This document shows positions 1-7,151 of a DNA stretch of 64,000 nucleotides, piece after piece (the first letter of the stretch is position 1; each line of letters starts with the position of its first letter). The stretch covers positions 71,516 through 135,515 of the forward strand of contig JAHBVR010000023.1 in assembly GCA_019637395.1 (NCBI GenBank), written 5' to 3'. The notes beneath the pieces were generated by a model. That model was not told where the DNA came from, ran no database searches, and was given only the letters and a program-made list of their open reading frames with translations. The position numbers and the translations under genes are program-made. Origin of the DNA: Vulcanimicrobiota bacterium (GTDB lineage Bacteria; Vulcanimicrobiota; Xenobia; Xenobiales; JADMJV01).

Positions 1-2
1 CC

Positions 3-494
3 CGTTTAGATGGGTTGACCCGTGTCTTTAACCGCGTCACCTTCTTTGAGCGGCTGGCTCAGGAGATCTCTTACTCCCAGCGCCAGCACTCGACCTTTGG
101 CTTGCTCCTTTTCGATATCGATCATTTCAAGAAAATCAACGATAGTTACGGTCATCCCGGTGGTGATGCGGTACTTCGTCAGGTGGCGGCCCGGGCGCGG
201 GCCATGTTGCGTCTGGAGGATACCTTGGGGCGCTATGGCGGCGAAGAATTTGCCATACTCTTGCGCAACAGCGGGCTGTCCGCCTGTCTGCGCGTGGCCG
301 AGCGACTGCGAGCGGAAATTGCGGACCGGCCCTTCGAGATGGAGGGACAGGAGCCGGTGACGGTAACCGCCAGCATCGGTGTGGCCACCTGGCGCGCTGA
401 GGTCACCCAAGACGGTTTGGTGGCGCAAGCCGACGAGCAACTCTACGCAGCCAAGCAGGCCGGGCGTAACCGGGTCATGCCGCGCTCCGAGTGA
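3..494 (+). CDS. Diguanylate cyclase, GGDEF domain (5' end outside the window)
   Basis: The window opens inside this gene: the frame is already open at base 3 and encodes the typical domain entrance DGLTRVFNR, so only the C-terminal catalytic domain is seen. It should make cyclic di-GMP from two GTP. The metal/nucleotide motif FDIDHFKKIND is present, and the active-site loop reads GGEEF, a functional variant. An RLED sequence lies five residues before GGEEF, which matches an intact inhibitory I-site (RxxD), so product feedback is likely. The sensory N-terminus is missing, so the input signal cannot be stated. The TTG at 15 is not a real start because homology extends upstream of it. The stop TGA is at 492-494. 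Confidence 0.93.
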   Translation, partial: RLDGLTRVFNRVTFFERLAQEISYSQRQHSTFGLLLFDIDHFKKINDSYGHPGGDAVLRQVAARARAMLRLEDTLGRYGGEEFAILLRNSGLSACLRVAERLRAEIADRPFEMEGQEPVTVTASIGVATWRAEVTQDGLVAQADEQLYAAKQAGRNRVMPRSE

Positions 495-530
495 GACTTT
501 TTTCAGGTTGGCGAGCTAGATTGTGAGTGG

Positions 531-1691
531 ATGAATCTCTTCAGCAAGCTCCGCCGCCGCCAATCGGACTACCGCCCCAAGGGGGACAATCGCTTCTATT
601 TGGAGCTTGAGGGCAAGACACTTCCGGTCATTCCCCGTTTTAACGATCAGTGCGTGGATCTGGACGTGGACGAGGACCGCTTCGTCGACAATGAAGAGTT
701 CAAATATCTGACCCAAAATATGCCCTTCCGGGTCGACCCGGATCGCTATATTCTCGAGCACAAGCACGCCTGGACGCACACCCCCTTGCCCGAGTTGGCC
801 CTCTATCCGAATTATGAGCAAATCGGCGCCAAACTGGACGAGTTGGTGCGGAAATACCCGGGCAAGTGTGAAAAAATCAGTCTGGGGCAGTCCCATCAGG
901 GCCGCGAGCTCTGGGCTCTGCGCCTGGGAGAACATCCGCTGGGGGAGAAGCCCGGCATCGTCATCACCGGCGGCACTCACGCTCGCGAGTGGGCCAGTAT
1001 CGCCATTCCGCTGGACCTGAGCGAGAAGCTCTTGCAAGACGGCAGCCGCCTGCGTGAGTCGGAGATCTGGATCGTACCGCTGGTCAATCCCGACGGCTAC
1101 GAGATCAGCCGCGCCGGCGACAACACTTACCGCAAGAACGCCAACCCGGACGGTGCGGTGGACCTGAATCGCAACTTTGGCGACGACTGTCCTGAACATG
1201 CCCACCTGTGGCGTCCCGCCGGGGACAGGCCGGGGATCAAATATGATGACAAAGGCGCCAGTGACGATCCCGACTCGCGCCAGTTCCGCGGCAACTACCC
1301 GGCCTCGGAACCCGAAACCAGGGCCTTGTTGAAGCTGGAACTCGAGCACAAGAACATCCTGGCCGTGCTCGACAACCATAACTGCGGGGAGATGCTGCTC
1401 TATCCGGCGGGCGGAGATGCCGGCTACTACCAGGCGCTGGGACGGGCCATGAATGAAGCGGCCGGTGGAGAGCCGTATCGGGTGATGTCAGCGCCCGAAC
1501 TCTACCCGGTCAGCGGCATTTCCAATGATGTGCAACATGCCAACGGGATTGTGGGTATGACTCTGGAGAGTGGTTTTTCCATGCAACCTCCGGCAGGGGA
1601 CCTGGCCCGATTGCAAGAGCGCGCCAGCCGGGCTCATCTGGCTTTTATTGACAAAATTCTTGCAGATAAGGATAATTTGACAAGGACTTAA
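531..1691 (+). CDS. M14 family zinc carboxypeptidase
   Basis: Predicted metallocarboxypeptidase that removes C-terminal residues from peptides. The 386-residue protein has the first zinc ligands in GGTHARE (H150, E153), the substrate-carboxylate motif DLNRNF (N213, R214), the third zinc ligand in DNHNCGEMLLYP (H283) and the likely catalytic glutamate in MTLESGF (E346). An N-terminal stretch of about 80 residues precedes the catalytic domain. It has no obvious signal peptide (it begins MNLFSKLRRRQ), so the enzyme appears cytoplasmic, which is less usual for M14. The start is ATG 531, preceded only by a weak GAGTGG. The 3' end carries two promoters that read into the next gene. Confidence 0.88.
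   Translation: MNLFSKLRRRQSDYRPKGDNRFYLELEGKTLPVIPRFNDQCVDLDVDEDRFVDNEEFKYLTQNMPFRVDPDRYILEHKHAWTHTPLPELALYPNYEQIGAKLDELVRKYPGKCEKISLGQSHQGRELWALRLGEHPLGEKPGIVITGGTHAREWASIAIPLDLSEKLLQDGSRLRESEIWIVPLVNPDGYEISRAGDNTYRKNANPDGAVDLNRNFGDDCPEHAHLWRPAGDRPGIKYDDKGASDDPDSRQFRGNYPASEPETRALLKLELEHKNILAVLDNHNCGEMLLYPAGGDAGYYQALGRAMNEAAGGEPYRVMSAPELYPVSGISNDVQHANGIVGMTLESGFSMQPPAGDLARLQERASRAHLAFIDKILADKDNLTRT
1648..1676 (+). promoter_or_regulatory. Sigma70-type promoter P1 upstream of the CBS gene
   Basis: TTGACA (1648-1653), a 17-base spacer, and GATAAT (1671-1676). It lies inside the last codons of the M14 peptidase gene, with an expected transcript start near 1683. The match to consensus is 11 of 12 positions. 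Confidence 0.7.
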
Positions 1692-1705
1692 GACTATTCT
1701 ATCCT
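1677..1705 (+). promoter_or_regulatory. Second sigma70-type promoter P2 upstream of the CBS gene
   Basis: TTGACA (1677-1682), a 17-base spacer, and TATCCT (1700-1705). It immediately follows P1. The -10 element lies within the first of two operator-like repeats, so a bound regulator would block it. The -10 is weaker than that of P1. Confidence 0.55.
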
Positions 1706-1728
1706 GTCTCAGGACTATTTTGTCCTTT
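1692..1728 (+). promoter_or_regulatory. Two operator-like direct repeats before the CBS gene
   Basis: Two 16-base copies, starting GACTATTC at 1692 and GACTATTT at 1713, match at 13 of 16 positions and start 21 bases apart, two helical turns. The second sits in a perfect inverted repeat, AGGAC-N6-GTCCT (1711-1726), and ends directly before the GGAGG ribosome site. GACTA-type half sites recall Rrf2/IscR-family operators, but that assignment is inference. Confidence 0.45.
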
Positions 1729-1738
1729 GGAGGTGAGA

Positions 1739-2182
1739 ATGACTCAAGTGATGACTCAAGTCGCGCTCCGCGACCTGGTAGGCAAAAGCGCTCCGCTGAC
1801 CACCTCGCCGGGGACCACCATTCGTCAGGCCGCTCAGGCCATGCAGAAGGCCAAGAAGGGTGCCATCCTGATTGTGGACGGCAAACGGCTGTGCGGCATC
1901 TTTACCGAGCGCGATCTGGTCAACCGGGTGATTGCGCCCGGATTGGATCCGGCCACCACGCATATTTCCGAGGTCATGACCGTCGACCTGGTGGTGATTC
2001 ATCCGAACGATTCGCATTGGGCGGCTTTGAGCGTGATGGTGCACAATGGAGTGCGCCATCTGCCGGTGGTGGACGGTACCCAGGTGCTGGGCGTGGTCTC
2101 GCGCCGCCAGTTGATGGCTCTGGATAACGCTCTCATGGAAGCGGCGATCGATAAGACCGAAGCCAGTAGGCTGTTTATCTAG
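1739..2182 (+). CDS. Two-CBS-domain protein
   Basis: A stand-alone pair of CBS domains (about residues 8-60 and 72-125 of 147). Such modules bind adenosine nucleotides and act as energy or redox sensors on partner proteins. The second repeat shows the usual VRHLPVVDG...LGVVSRRQL pattern. The start is ATG 1739, five bases after GGAGG (1729-1733); a second ATG at 1751 is too far from it. Two promoters and paired operator repeats lie just upstream, so expression is probably strong and controlled. The 3' end overlaps the convergent nucleotidyltransferase gene by 8 bases. No partner is obvious nearby; a histidine kinase at 35.8 kb carries similar CBS domains. Confidence 0.85.
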   Translation: MTQVMTQVALRDLVGKSAPLTTSPGTTIRQAAQAMQKAKKGAILIVDGKRLCGIFTERDLVNRVIAPGLDPATTHISEVMTVDLVVIHPNDSHWAALSVMVHNGVRHLPVVDGTQVLGVVSRRQLMALDNALMEAAIDKTEASRLFI

Positions 2183-3014
2183 GCCAAAAGTAGTCTTCCT
2201 GGATTTCCATGAGTAGTTGCTCGGCTCGCCGGTAGTCGGGTTCTTCGGGCAGCGGAGAGGTTTCGCGCATTTGGCGCAGGCCTTCTTCGCGAGCCCGGGC
2301 CCAATCCACCAGTTCTTCATAGACAAAGGAGCCCTGGCGCACGCCTTTGAGCCAAGCGGCGTCGGGACGGCGCACCAGCACCCGGCCGCTGGTGAGGATT
2401 TCCTCGCCCATTTTCAGCAAGCGGCATAAGTGCATGGCATGCTTGGTGTCATAGCCAAAGCGTTGTTCCAACTCGGCCCGGGCCGGACTGCGTTCGCGCA
2501 GCCAGCGCTGGTAGTGGTTCCACTCCTTGGTGGCCCGGTCAAAGGCCAGCCGCGCCTTTTGCGAGGGAAATTCGGCCTTGCCCTGGGAGTTCAGAGCCGG
2601 CGGGACCGGCTGTTCTGGTGGATGGGCCCACCAGCGGTGGTGGCCTTCCAGGCGCTTGAGTTGCGAGATGGCGTAGTGCCCGAAGCGCTCGGCGACCTTG
2701 CGCGATAAGAAGATCTCGCGGTGCTCCAAAAGCTTCTGCCCACCGGCATTGACGAAAAGGATATCCTCGGTGAAGAGGGTCTCGATCAGGTTGGGGTTGC
2801 CTTCCAGGGCCAGGCGGACGAACTTGGGCAGGCCGAAAACGACGTGGTCGCTTTTCGCGTCTTCGTGTTGCTCAAAACTCTGCAGTCCCAGCAGTGCCTC
2901 CTTGGGTGGAATGCACACGCCGCGGCTATCCTCATCGCTGTGGGGGCCGGCCAGCCCGTAGGCATGGCTGCCGGCCCGCACCTTCAAGATGAGCTGGTCT
3001 TCCCAGCAGTTCAA
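2175..3014 (-). CDS. Nucleotidyltransferase, COG3541 (YcgL-like) type, second of a tandem pair
   Basis: A 279-residue protein of the DNA-polymerase-beta nucleotidyltransferase superfamily. The signature is at the N-terminus: GSHAYGL (15-21) followed by SDEDSRG (26-32), which supplies the G-S and metal-binding D-x-D elements. The C-terminal half is helical. Family members are predicted to transfer a nucleotide to an unknown acceptor, and no substrate is established. The ATG overlaps the stop of the preceding paralog by four bases (ATGA), so the two are translationally coupled. Its 3' end overlaps the CBS gene by 8 bases on the opposite strand. Confidence 0.8.
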   Translation of the reverse strand: MNCWEDQLILKVRAGSHAYGLAGPHSDEDSRGVCIPPKEALLGLQSFEQHEDAKSDHVVFGLPKFVRLALEGNPNLIETLFTEDILFVNAGGQKLLEHREIFLSRKVAERFGHYAISQLKRLEGHHRWWAHPPEQPVPPALNSQGKAEFPSQKARLAFDRATKEWNHYQRWLRERSPARAELEQRFGYDTKHAMHLCRLLKMGEEILTSGRVLVRRPDAAWLKGVRQGSFVYEELVDWARAREEGLRQMRETSPLPEEPDYRRAEQLLMEIQEDYFWPR

Positions 3015-3760
3015 CTGCGCCCCAGGCGCACGCGCACCACGAACTCGCTCAGTTCTTCGAAAGCGCCGCCGGAGTGGGGGAGAGGACTACCGTTGTGGGC
3101 TTCTTCCAGTTCGGATTGGAGTTGTTCGAGGCGCTTGAGGTGCCGCTGTTGGCGCGCACTATCCAGGGGGGCATGCTCCTTTGTTGCTTGTTTTTCCGCG
3201 ATCAAATCCAGCACTTCCTCCTGAGGATAGAGCTCGAGAAGACTCGGCAGGTTGGCGTTCACCTGGCCGCTTTTCAACAGATGGATGCCGGTTAGAGCCA
3301 CGCGGTAGCCATACAGGGTTTCTTTGACAGTGGCTTCGGGCTTTTCGATCAGGCGCCGCTGATTGAGCAGAAAGCCCCGGTAGTGAAAATAGAATTCCTG
3401 ACCGAGGTGGGGCTGAAACAGATTCCGCAGTTCGTCAAGATGCGGCGAAGGCCAGACCACCAGGTCGGAATAAAGCTGCTCGAGCACCTCGCCGCTGTTC
3501 TTGTTGAGCAAGCGGCAGAACTTGAGCACGTCGTGGCAGACCAGGTCGATTTCCAGTCCGTGTTCAAGGAAGGTCTTGGAGACCGTCTCATTGGGTTCAT
3601 GCATGCCGATCACTTGCTTGAGCGGCAACACGAAGGCTCCGCGCAAATCGACGTCGCTGTCGGGGGATTCAAAGCCGTAGAGATGAGCTCCGCTGAGGGT
3701 GGCAAAAAGGGGCTGGAAGGTCTGTTTGGACAGGGTCTGTCTGAGTTCTTCGAGCTGCAT
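3011..3760 (-). CDS. Nucleotidyltransferase, COG3541 (YcgL-like) type, first of a tandem pair
   Basis: A 249-residue paralog of the following gene, with the motif GAHLYGF (24-30) and SDVDLRG (35-41). The S-D-x-D carboxylates needed for catalysis are present, so the enzyme should be active. Both genes keep the same architecture but have diverged strongly outside the active site, which suggests two substrates or a heterodimer rather than a recent duplication. The gene is divergent from the cytosine deaminase gene across a 77-base gap. Anti-phage or toxin-type nucleotidyltransferases (MNT/HEPN) are a possible alternative, but no HEPN partner is seen. Confidence 0.8.
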   Translation of the reverse strand: MQLEELRQTLSKQTFQPLFATLSGAHLYGFESPDSDVDLRGAFVLPLKQVIGMHEPNETVSKTFLEHGLEIDLVCHDVLKFCRLLNKNSGEVLEQLYSDLVVWPSPHLDELRNLFQPHLGQEFYFHYRGFLLNQRRLIEKPEATVKETLYGYRVALTGIHLLKSGQVNANLPSLLELYPQEEVLDLIAEKQATKEHAPLDSARQQRHLKRLEQLQSELEEAHNGSPLPHSGGAFEELSEFVVRVRLGRS

Positions 3761-3837
3761 CAGGCAGGATTCGTCCTTCCCCGGCCTTTTGCCTCGGGGA
3801 GCAGGGCCCGGGCCGGCCCCGCAAAAAGGGCCTGGTT

Positions 3838-4281
3838 ATGAAAGATCAAGAGTTTATGCAAGCCGCCCTGGAAGAAGCCCGTCAGGGATTGGCGGAAGGT
3901 GGCATTCCTATCGGGTCGGTGTTGGTGCTGGAGGGAAAGATTATCGGCCGCGGCCATAATCGCCGAGTTCAGAAAGGCAGCGCCATCCTGCACGCCGAGA
4001 TGGACTGCATCGAGAACGCCGGGCGCCTGAAGGCGGCGGACTATAAGCGTTGTGTGCTCTATTCCACCCTCTCCCCGTGCGATATGTGTAGCGGCACCGC
4101 TTTGCTCTACGGAATTCCGCGAATCGTGGTGGGGGAGAACCGCACTTTTCAGGGACCGGAGCAGTACCTGATGGTGCGCGGCGTCGATCTGGACATTCTT
4201 GACAACCAGGAATGCATCGACCTGATGCGCCAGTTCATTCAGGATAAGCCGGAGTTGTGGAAAGAAGATATCGGAGTTTAA
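3838..4281 (+). CDS. Cytosine deaminase, fungal FCY1-like type
   Basis: A 147-residue zinc-dependent deaminase. Zinc ligands are H52 with catalytic E54 (LHAEMD) and C81/C84 (PCDMC). The long stretch GGIPIGSVLV, GRGHNRR.QKGSA, TLSPCDMC, YGIPR.VVGEN and the C-terminal W.EDIG closely match, from memory, yeast cytosine deaminase FCY1 rather than tRNA adenosine deaminase TadA or guanine deaminase. The likely reaction is therefore cytosine to uracil in pyrimidine salvage, in the cytoplasm. The start is ATG 3838 after AAAAAGGG. A strong terminator follows the gene. Confidence 0.85.
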   Translation: MKDQEFMQAALEEARQGLAEGGIPIGSVLVLEGKIIGRGHNRRVQKGSAILHAEMDCIENAGRLKAADYKRCVLYSTLSPCDMCSGTALLYGIPRIVVGENRTFQGPEQYLMVRGVDLDILDNQECIDLMRQFIQDKPELWKEDIGV

Positions 4282-4334
4282 GGGCGGCGTTTGAGAGGGG
4301 CGAAGAGGACATACTGTGGCCTTCGCCCTACCGA

Positions 4335-4362
4335 GAAAAAGCCCCCGCCAGGGGGCTTTTTC
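4335..4362. terminator. Bidirectional Rho-independent terminator
   Basis: A perfect 12-base-pair stem (4335-4346 with 4351-4362) with a GCCA loop. The A-run before and T-run after the G/C core let it work for both the cytosine deaminase gene (+) and the convergent ATP-grasp gene (-). Confidence 0.92.
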
Positions 4363-4365
4363 CGG

Positions 4366-5613
4366 TTAATGGACGGCGGTTTCCGTAGGGGGAGCGACGG
4401 CCAGCACGTCCTTGCTGAGTTTCCGGGTATATTCGTCGAGCAGTTCGTCCACCCGTGAGGATTTGGCCGCCGATACGATGACGGCGGCGTGGAATTCCTC
4501 GGCCAGCTTCCAGACCACTTCTGGAGCATTATAGCTGGACAGATCCGGGTGTTCATTGCGGCTCAGGCAGATCACCAGGCCGGCCTGATTCTTCTTGATC
4601 TTGGGCAGCTTGTATTTTTCCTTCTTCAGGTAAGCCAGTTCCAGGCGCGGCCATTCTCTCCAGGGGTTGATGCCGGAGGCGGCTTCCACCAGGCGGTCGA
4701 TATGGGCGCCGCCGACGCGGGCGGCCATTTCTAAGAAGTAGATGGTTCCGTCTTCGGCGCGGATGAACTCGGCGTGAGTCACACCGCGCACCAGGCGCAT
4801 GGCTTTGATGACCTGTTCGTTGGCGTCTAGCAGTCCCTGATAGGCGGGATGCTTGGGATCAACCGTCTGCGAGGCGAAAACACCGCCACCGTTCCACACG
4901 TCGAAGGGAGGGGTGTGATAGCGCGAGGAGAGCGCGAAGTGGATCTTGTTGTCAAAAACGATGGAGTCCACGTGGAAGACGTCACCCGGCACATACTTCT
5001 CGATGAGGTGTTCGGACTGCTCGTCGCCCAACTTGTTAATATGATCCCAGACCTCTTGGGAATTGTGGCACTTTTTAATACCGATGGATCCGGCCTGAGA
5101 ACGAGGCTTGAGCACCCAGGGCCCGGGCACCCGGTTGAGATACTCGTTGATCTGATCGTAGTTGAGCACGTGCACGAAGTCGGGAACAGGCACGCCTTCG
5201 TCACGGGCCTGCACGCGCATGGCCAGTTTGTCGCGGAAGAAGCGGGCGGTGGTGTCGCCCATACCCGGCGAGCGCAAATGTTCCCGGAGCCCGGCGGCCA
5301 CTTCCACGTCAAAGTCATCCAGCGGAATAATGCGATCGATCTCGCGGGTGCGGGCCAGGAAGCTGACCGCGTGCGTGATGCCGGGCTGTTCGAAGCCGAG
5401 CGGCATAAAGAATTTTTCATCGATGGCGTGCCAGGGCCAGGCCTTATCTTTCAGGGATTCCACCGTCAGCAGGATGGTATGAATTCCGAGCGCCTTGCAT
5501 TCCTCGATGAGCGTGCCGCCCTTGAAGAAGCTGGACATGAGTAGAAAGATGGGTTTGCGATCCATCAGTGACAAGAGTTCCCTTCCACGATTGCGATTGC
5601 GCTTCGCACACAT
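4366..5613 (-). CDS. ATP-grasp domain enzyme, substrate unknown
   Basis: A 415-residue ATP-grasp ligase: N-terminal Rossmann-like pre-ATP-grasp region (PIFLLMSSFFKGG), the ATP-binding lysine motif PWVLKPRSQAGSIGI and the metal-binding end YFLEMAARVGG. Enzymes with this build (carbamoyl-phosphate-synthase-like) join a carboxylate to an amine through an acyl-phosphate. The acceptor is unknown; dipeptide ligases and biotin-carboxylase-like enzymes are alternatives. I chose ATG 5613, which has AGGGTGA upstream; the longer frame to 5658 would start inside a 15-base inverted repeat. It stands alone and ends at the shared terminator. Confidence 0.78.
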   Translation of the reverse strand: MCAKRNRNRGRELLSLMDRKPIFLLMSSFFKGGTLIEECKALGIHTILLTVESLKDKAWPWHAIDEKFFMPLGFEQPGITHAVSFLARTREIDRIIPLDDFDVEVAAGLREHLRSPGMGDTTARFFRDKLAMRVQARDEGVPVPDFVHVLNYDQINEYLNRVPGPWVLKPRSQAGSIGIKKCHNSQEVWDHINKLGDEQSEHLIEKYVPGDVFHVDSIVFDNKIHFALSSRYHTPPFDVWNGGGVFASQTVDPKHPAYQGLLDANEQVIKAMRLVRGVTHAEFIRAEDGTIYFLEMAARVGGAHIDRLVEAASGINPWREWPRLELAYLKKEKYKLPKIKKNQAGLVICLSRNEHPDLSSYNAPEVVWKLAEEFHAAVIVSAAKSSRVDELLDEYTRKLSKDVLAVAPPTETAVH

Positions 5614-5644
5614 GGTCGATTCACCCTGCTGGGCCCGGTTTTGC

Positions 5645-5680
5645 TCCATGATCGCCAAAGAAAGGTTTGGCGATCATGGA
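5645..5680. repeat. Perfect 15-base inverted repeat between two genes
   Basis: Arms 5645-5659 and 5666-5680 are exact complements around GAAAGG. The hairpin lies between the end of the 147-residue hypothetical gene and the ATP-grasp start (both minus strand). There is no U-run after it on either strand, so it is not a classical intrinsic terminator; it could be a processing, stabilising or regulatory element. Confidence 0.75.
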
Positions 5681-5720
5681 GGGCCGGCCAAAGGCGCCGG
5701 CTGAACGGCGCCTGCGGGGA

Positions 5721-6164
5721 TTACTTTTTGGCCGCTTCGCGGACCGTCAGCGGATACTCGAGAACTTTTTTGCCGCCGAGCTGGACGCGGAACCAGTAAG
5801 TGCCGGGTTTCTCGAAGACGATGCCCTGGAAGAAGTTGACGGCCATGAAGGGCGTGATCGACTCCTTCAGTTCGAAGGGCTGGTCGCCGGTCTCCACCAT
5901 AGTGGTCTTGTCCGGCTTGAGAATCATCATGCTTTGAGTGAACTTGCCGGTGCCGTTGCACCAGCCATTAGCCACGAAGAAGTCAACTTTGAAGGGGAAT
6001 TCGGGCAGCGGGAGTTCATAGAAGAGGTAATTGAAGCTCGGGGGCTTGCCTTCGGTATCGATGACCTCAAGACAAGGCACGGAGAATTGCAGGAAGGGAC
6101 CGCCACCGGCTCCGCCACCTGTGTCACCGCCGAGAAAAGCCATTCCGCCGGTTTGAAAATCCAT
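5721..6164 (-). CDS. Conserved hypothetical protein, DUF6941-like
   Basis: 147 residues with a short Gly-rich N-terminus (residues 6-22), then a predicted all-beta domain: PCLEVIDTEGKPPSFNYLFYE, a P-E-F-P-F-K strand and a closing KPGTYWFRVQLGGKKV. The layout (a statement about an attribute, FP at the start of a strand, and a final pG-Y-F-x-V) resembles the DUF6941 family; this is recall, not a search. There is no signal peptide. It follows the yggU-type gene with a two-base gap, so it belongs to the fabF-rnc operon. Function unknown. Confidence 0.65.
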   Translation of the reverse strand: MDFQTGGMAFLGGDTGGGAGGGPFLQFSVPCLEVIDTEGKPPSFNYLFYELPLPEFPFKVDFFVANGWCNGTGKFTQSMMILKPDKTTMVETGDQPFELKESITPFMAVNFFQGIVFEKPGTYWFRVQLGGKKVLEYPLTVREAAKK

Positions 6165-6166
6165 TA

Positions 6167-6448
6167 TTACTCCTCACTTCCTGGAGGGACCAGGCGCTCC
6201 AACTCGGCTCGGCCTATCCCCTGAACTTTGACCAATTTATGTCGAGACTTTTGTCCACTCTGGAGCTGCACCTGCTGTTTGCGCAAGCCCCAATGACTGG
6301 CCAGAAACTCCAGCAGGGCCTGATTGGCCTTGCCGTCCACGGGTGGGGCCGTCAGGCGCACTACCAGCACACCATCTTGCATTCCAACCAGCGAATTCTT
6401 GTGAGCATTGGGAATCACGCGGACTTTCAAGGTCAGCTCATCCACCAT
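6167..6448 (-). CDS. UPF0235/DUF167 family protein (YggU-like)
   Basis: 93 residues of the small alpha/beta YggU family, with the typical motif [19 protein letters not shown] and a basic GQKSRHK turn. The family is widely conserved and its biochemical function is not established. It overlaps the 3' end of rnc by 11 bases, so it is co-transcribed and probably coupled to it. Confidence 0.85.
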   Translation of the reverse strand: MVDELTLKVRVIPNAHKNSLVGMQDGVLVVRLTAPPVDGKANQALLEFLASHWGLRKQQVQLQSGQKSRHKLVKVQGIGRAELERLVPPGSEE

Positions 6449-7151
6449 TGCGCGTCGCCTCTTCGCCCTGCTCCCGGCCGGCTCCCTCTAAACGGCTCAA
6501 GGCCTCCTCCGCGGCTTTCTGGCCGGCTTCCCGCTTGCTGCGGCCGCTGCCATGTCCGTAGACCCGGCCCCGCAGGCAAACCTGAACCAGGAAGGTCCTA
6601 TCGTGAGGGGGCCCGATCTCTTCCAACACCTGGTATTCGGGCAGTTCCTGAAAGAGGCGCTGAGCCTCTTCCTGGAGGCTGCTCTTGTAGTCTTTACGCC
6701 ACTCCTCCGCCGCCCTGAGTTCGTTTTCGAACAGCCGCAAGACCAGGTTCCGGACCGTTTCGAAGCCGGATTCAAGATAGATGGCGCCGATCAGGGCCTC
6801 CAGCGTGTCGGCCAGCAGGTTGGAACGCTGGCGATTGCCTTCCTGCTGCTGGCCGCGGCCCAGTTCGACGTAATCGCCCAGCTCGAGCTGGCGGGCTTTC
6901 TCGGCCAATTGCTCGGTGGAAACCAGAGCCGCCTTCATTTGGGCCAGCCGGCCCTCGGGCAGTTGGTGGTAATGACGGAAGAGAAAGTCGGACACCACCG
7001 CGCCCAAAATAGAGTCTCCCAGGAATTCCAGGCGCTCCTGGCTGCTTTCTTCGCTTTCCTGAGCGTAGGATTCGTGGCGCAGGGCCTGGGCCAGCAAGCT
7101 CTGGTCGCGGAACTGATATTGCAGCAGATCCTGGAGGGTATGACGAGCCAT
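6438..7151 (-). CDS. rnc: Ribonuclease III
   Basis: 237 residues: the catalytic RNase III domain with signature ERLEFLGDS (39-47) and the second acidic helix [11 protein letters not shown], then a C-terminal double-stranded-RNA-binding domain ending in a K[12 protein letters not shown] helix. It cleaves double-stranded RNA, including the rRNA precursor. The start ATG directly follows the fabF stop (TGA-ATG, no gap), a common fabF-rnc arrangement. Length and motifs are normal. Confidence 0.97.
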   Translation of the reverse strand: MARHTLQDLLQYQFRDQSLLAQALRHESYAQESEESSQERLEFLGDSILGAVVSDFLFRHYHQLPEGRLAQMKAALVSTEQLAEKARQLELGDYVELGRGQQQEGNRQRSNLLADTLEALIGAIYLESGFETVRNLVLRLFENELRAAEEWRKDYKSSLQEEAQRLFQELPEYQVLEEIGPPHDRTFLVQVCLRGRVYGHGSGRSKREAGQKAAEEALSRLEGAGREQGEEATRNGG

